From: Vanessa cardui
Lineage: Eukaryota; Arthropoda; Insecta; Lepidoptera; Nymphalidae
Length of the DNA: 64,000 nucleotides
Direction of reading: 5' to 3'
Assembly: GCF_905220365.1 (NCBI RefSeq)
Contig: NC_061127.1
Location: 4,402,001 to 4,466,000, forward strand
Position 1 is the stretch's first letter, and the number at the start of each line of letters is the position of its first letter. This document shows positions 61,301 to 64,000 of the stretch, in pieces. The notes under the pieces are model-generated. The model searched no databases. It worked only from the letters and a program-made list of their open reading frames with translations, and was not told the DNA's origin. The translations under genes and the position numbers were made by a program.

Positions 61301-62650
61301 TTGAAGAGGAATGTGTGAGTATTAGTGTTTTATATTTAGTAAAGTAAAAAGTAAAGTAAAGTAACAGCCTATAAATTTCCCACTGCTGAGATAAGGCCTC
61401 CTCTTCCATTAAGGAGAGGGTTTTGGAACATATTCCACCACGCTGTTCCAATGCGGGTTGGTGGAATGCACATGTGGCAGAATTTCACGATGTTTTCCTT
61501 CACCGCCGAGCCCGAGATGAATTATAAACACAATTAAGCACATATATATAGTGGTGCTTGCCTGGGTTTGAACCCGCAATCATCGGTTAAGATGCACGCG
61601 TTCTAACCACGGGGCCATCTCAGCTCTTTATATTTAGAATATAATATAATTACACAGTATAAAGCAAAGTCGCTTATCGCTATCTGTCCCTATGTTTCCT
61701 TAGATCTTTTAAAATTACGCAACGGACTTTGATGCGGTTTTTTTTTATTAGATAGAGTGATTCGAGAGGAAAGTTTTGTATTTAATAAATGGACAATAAA
61801 GTAAAGAAATAAGAATAAATCTGTAGTACACATATCAGCATTGCATCCATGCAAAGCTGGGGCCGGTCTCTAGTATAATATAAATCTAAGTTCATCATAA
61901 GTTTACATTCACTTATACAAATTTGCATTGAAGTATTATATTGCATTAACAAGAACTGTGAGTATGTGAAAACCATAATAAGATTGTTTTGTGCAAAAAT
62001 TTCAACCTATATAAATAGTAATAGAATTTGTTATGATTTGAAGTGAAAATCATTTTTATGTTGACAGTCAATGACAGTCGGCTGGAATATTTTGGTATTG
62101 CCAATGATGTTGTAGTAAACAGATATGTTATTAACGCGCAAAAAGTGAAGACTAGAAAACGTCCTAATTGGGATGTTTGCCTTTAGTCCTTTTACGTAGT
62201 AATACGTTATAATACATCATAATTACGTAGTAATACGTTTTGCGTAATTAAAACATCTAGTTATCACTTTTACTTATTGTTTTTATCAAGCTATCCTTTT
62301 TACTTGTAACGAAATGTAAAATAAACGGTCCCCGGCGCGGCACACTTTTTTCTGTTGTTTAGTATGGGTATAACATATCTCTTTATTAGAATATCATTGG
62401 GTATTGCACTGATCATTGTCTTATTCATTGATATTGATTTCATTTTTAAAACAATTTACCAATAAAAAAAATCTTGTTTCATATATAATACGTTAGTTTT
62501 CAAAATAACCCCAAAGAGTCATAGCTACAAACGATTAATTTACTTTTTATACAAATGTTGCCATAATTAAAATTTATGTTTTTTATTCAACAGAATAACT
62601 ATGGTAGTGAGCTCAATAATCTATTTTCAAAAATGGACGAACGAAGGAGG
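58390..62650 (+). CDS. STUB1: STUB1/CHIP co-chaperone E3 ligase, N-terminal part
   Basis: Exons 58390-58509, 58759-58957, 59460-59601, 61212-61314, 62594-62650 give the first 207 residues; phases agree and the last exon ends cleanly before GTGAGT. CHIP binds the EEVD tails of Hsp70/Hsp90 through an N-terminal TPR domain and ubiquitinates clients through a C-terminal U-box. The carboxylate-clamp residues known from human CHIP (K30, N34, N65, K95, D134) are all present, as K17, N21, N52, K82 and D121. Next come the charged hairpin (ARKKRWN, about 128-134) and the coiled-coil segment ending in FSKMDERRR. The U-box exon (about 75 residues) is not found before 64000, so the gene continues past the window. 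Confidence 0.95.
60388..60612 (+). repeat. Lepidopteran interspersed repeat in CHIP intron 3
   Basis: Same family as 31165-31405, with a longer middle (GGGAACTAAGATGCTACAT). Begins after a poly-T. Confidence 0.65.
60840..61134. mobile_element. hAT-type MITE with 8-bp target duplication
   Basis: The terminal inverted repeats begin CAGAGTCGGATTTA and, at the other end, CAGGGCCGTATTTA. Flanks ACGAAGAC at 60832-60839 and 61135-61142 are identical. Ends are rich in GGCCCC/GGGGCC. The 8-bp duplication and CAG-type ends fit hAT elements. Confidence 0.88.
61340..61626 (-). repeat. SINE family B in CHIP intron 4
   Basis: Reverse copy with a GTAAA-repeat tail and an 11-bp target duplication TTTATATTTAG (61329-61339, 61627-61637). 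It starts 25 bp after the exon at 61212-61314. Confidence 0.92.
61646..61873 (+). mobile_element. Non-autonomous Helitron in CHIP intron 4
   Basis: Family body beginning CAGTATAAAGCAAAGTCGC. The decayed terminal hairpin ends in CTAG at 61870-61873. Confidence 0.75.
62101..62400. mobile_element. 300-bp MITE, second copy
   Basis: Almost identical to 20551-20850, with only a few substitutions. Flanked by GGTATTG on both sides (7 bp). Low divergence points to recent activity. Confidence 0.85.
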
Positions 62651-64000
62651 GTGAGTATTAATATAAAATTTATTTGATTGAAATCTACTAATAGATACTA
62701 ATAAGATATTAGTATCGCGTTTACCAGTGAAGATCTGCTGATGTTCAGTTATAAGATAAAAAGCCAAAGTTTATTAAAGTATAATGTAAAAAAGTCACTG
62801 GTAGCTGTGAGTTCGTGGGTGTCGTTAAATTATAAAAAAAGTAATCGCCTTGTTTGGTTTTTTCTCGAAGTAAATCGACTTTTTTATACGATGTTTACCA
62901 TAGTAACGTTTTACAATTTTCTATTTTCATGGTTCCATTTCTGTTATAAGTTACTGTTCCGACCTCGTGGTCGAAGTGTGATGTTATAGTCGTAACTGCA
63001 CTAAAAATATAGCTATCTTATTCAAAATAATTACTTATTTTCGAAAATCGGTGGTAGATCCTGAGGAAACTCCAGTTTTATAATATTACTAGTTGTCACG
63101 GCTTCGCTGTCATTTTATGGGTTAGTAGTCAGGTACAAGGCGTTAAGATGCAAATTTGTGCAGTTCCTTGGAGTTAAAGTAATCAGTAATCATACTAATT
63201 TAGCTGTGAAAGAGCAACAGACAGATAGAGCTACATTCCAATTTATCTCTTAGTACAGATTATAGAATATTGTTTTATATGTATTGTTGCTAATGTTAAT
63301 TTAAATTTAGGGGATTTATATATTAATTATAACACAATATGTCAATCAAAAATCCCTTATTTTATACTCAAGAAAATATAATAATATTTTCCTCAAAAAA
63401 TATTACCCTTATTTTTTTCAAAATCGGTTCATAAATGACGGCGGTCTCAGGTACTGAATTGAAAAACTCTTTTTTTCTCGAACAAAGTAACGACCGTTCG
63501 TACCCTAATCTAAGAACGATTATAATTTAAACTTTCTGAAGTGTTACATATATTATATATTATGAAGATTTTTAATACGTTACTGTTTGTAACGTATTAC
63601 AAATATAATACAACAATTTTCCCTTTCACTACATACATATATCCACTTTTCAATCTCGAAAAAGATAATGGGTTGTAATTATAGGAATTTTATTAATTAT
63701 CCGCACCTACTGTTTTATTTGTAAAAAAAAAAAAAAATTAAAAATAACAACTGTAAATTTTACACTGTTTAAAGTTTACTCAACCACGATGTTTCATTTG
63801 ACATTTTATACATATTTGACAAAAACTATCGTATTTTCTAGGTCAAGAGCTTAATTTCCAAAAATCAATCTAAAATTTTGAGTCATTTAAACGAAAAGCG
63901 CTTTAAAAGCATATTAAGATTCAGTAAATTATCAAAATATTATGACAGTTCATTAATAAAAGAAAGAAAAGAAGCGTTAATTTTTTTTTTCATATTTTGT
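62651..64000. other. CHIP intron 5 (continues past the window)
   Basis: Contains a Helitron-like repeat in reverse (63089-63255, CTAG terminus at 63089-63092) and an 11-bp hairpin at 63573-63599. A poly-A run lies near 63724-63738. No U-box coding sequence is present. Confidence 0.6.

Noticed and set aside
62741..62989. 82-codon open frame in CHIP intron 5
   Set aside because: No splice context, no recognisable domain, and hydrophobic AT-driven composition.
63840..64000. Open frame after a TTTTCTAG acceptor-like site near the window end
   Set aside because: It does not resemble the expected CHIP U-box, is low-complexity and Lys/Ser-rich, and runs into a poly-T tract.

Overview
The window looks like nuclear DNA of a butterfly or moth (Lepidoptera). 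The evidence is AT-rich sequence, short GT-AG introns, tRNA-derived SINEs and Helitron-like 3' ends ending in CTAG as seen in many lepidopteran genomes, and arthropod-type proteins. I cannot name the species from sequence alone; a nymphalid-like butterfly is a guess from the repeat types.

Layout. 1-2092: decayed jockey-like non-LTR retrotransposon, then SINEs, foldback repeats and Helitron ends. 5.3-25.1 kb: three tandem, same-strand prostaglandin reductase 1-like genes (CDS 6013-7026, 9938-10951, 23967-24980). Each has a noncoding first exon, one 5'UTR intron and a single coding exon. A Ty3/gypsy-type LTR retroelement (14264-19993) and other repeats separate copies 2 and 3. 27.6-34.4 kb (minus): complete eight-exon NASP histone chaperone gene. 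36.4-37.4 kb (minus): a fourth, divergent reductase copy whose frame is interrupted by a single TGA. 37.8-45.2 kb: mostly repeats plus one orphan ORF. 45.5-52.6 kb (minus): 13-exon neprilysin-like M13 metallopeptidase of 1077 residues. 52.9-57.7 kb (plus, head to head with it): ten-exon F-box protein resembling the N-terminal half of FBXW10. 58.4-62.7 kb (plus): first five coding exons of STUB1/CHIP; the U-box exon lies beyond the window.

How the parts relate. The reductase cluster grew by DNA-level tandem duplication: promoter, noncoding exon, intron and flanks are shared. Insertions private to each copy followed. NASP, CHIP and the F-box gene are probably housekeeping or general genes with repeat-laden introns. 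No operon-like logic is expected. I did not see a clearly novel biological system. The most unusual protein feature is the neprilysin-like enzyme, with a very long acidic stalk and a roughly 160-residue Lys/Arg-rich insert in its M13 N-domain. The most unusual regulatory feature is a 64-bp insertion between the TATA-like box and the initiator of reductase copy 3. All multi-exon models below were built by hand; exon phases were checked and are consistent, but there is no transcript evidence.
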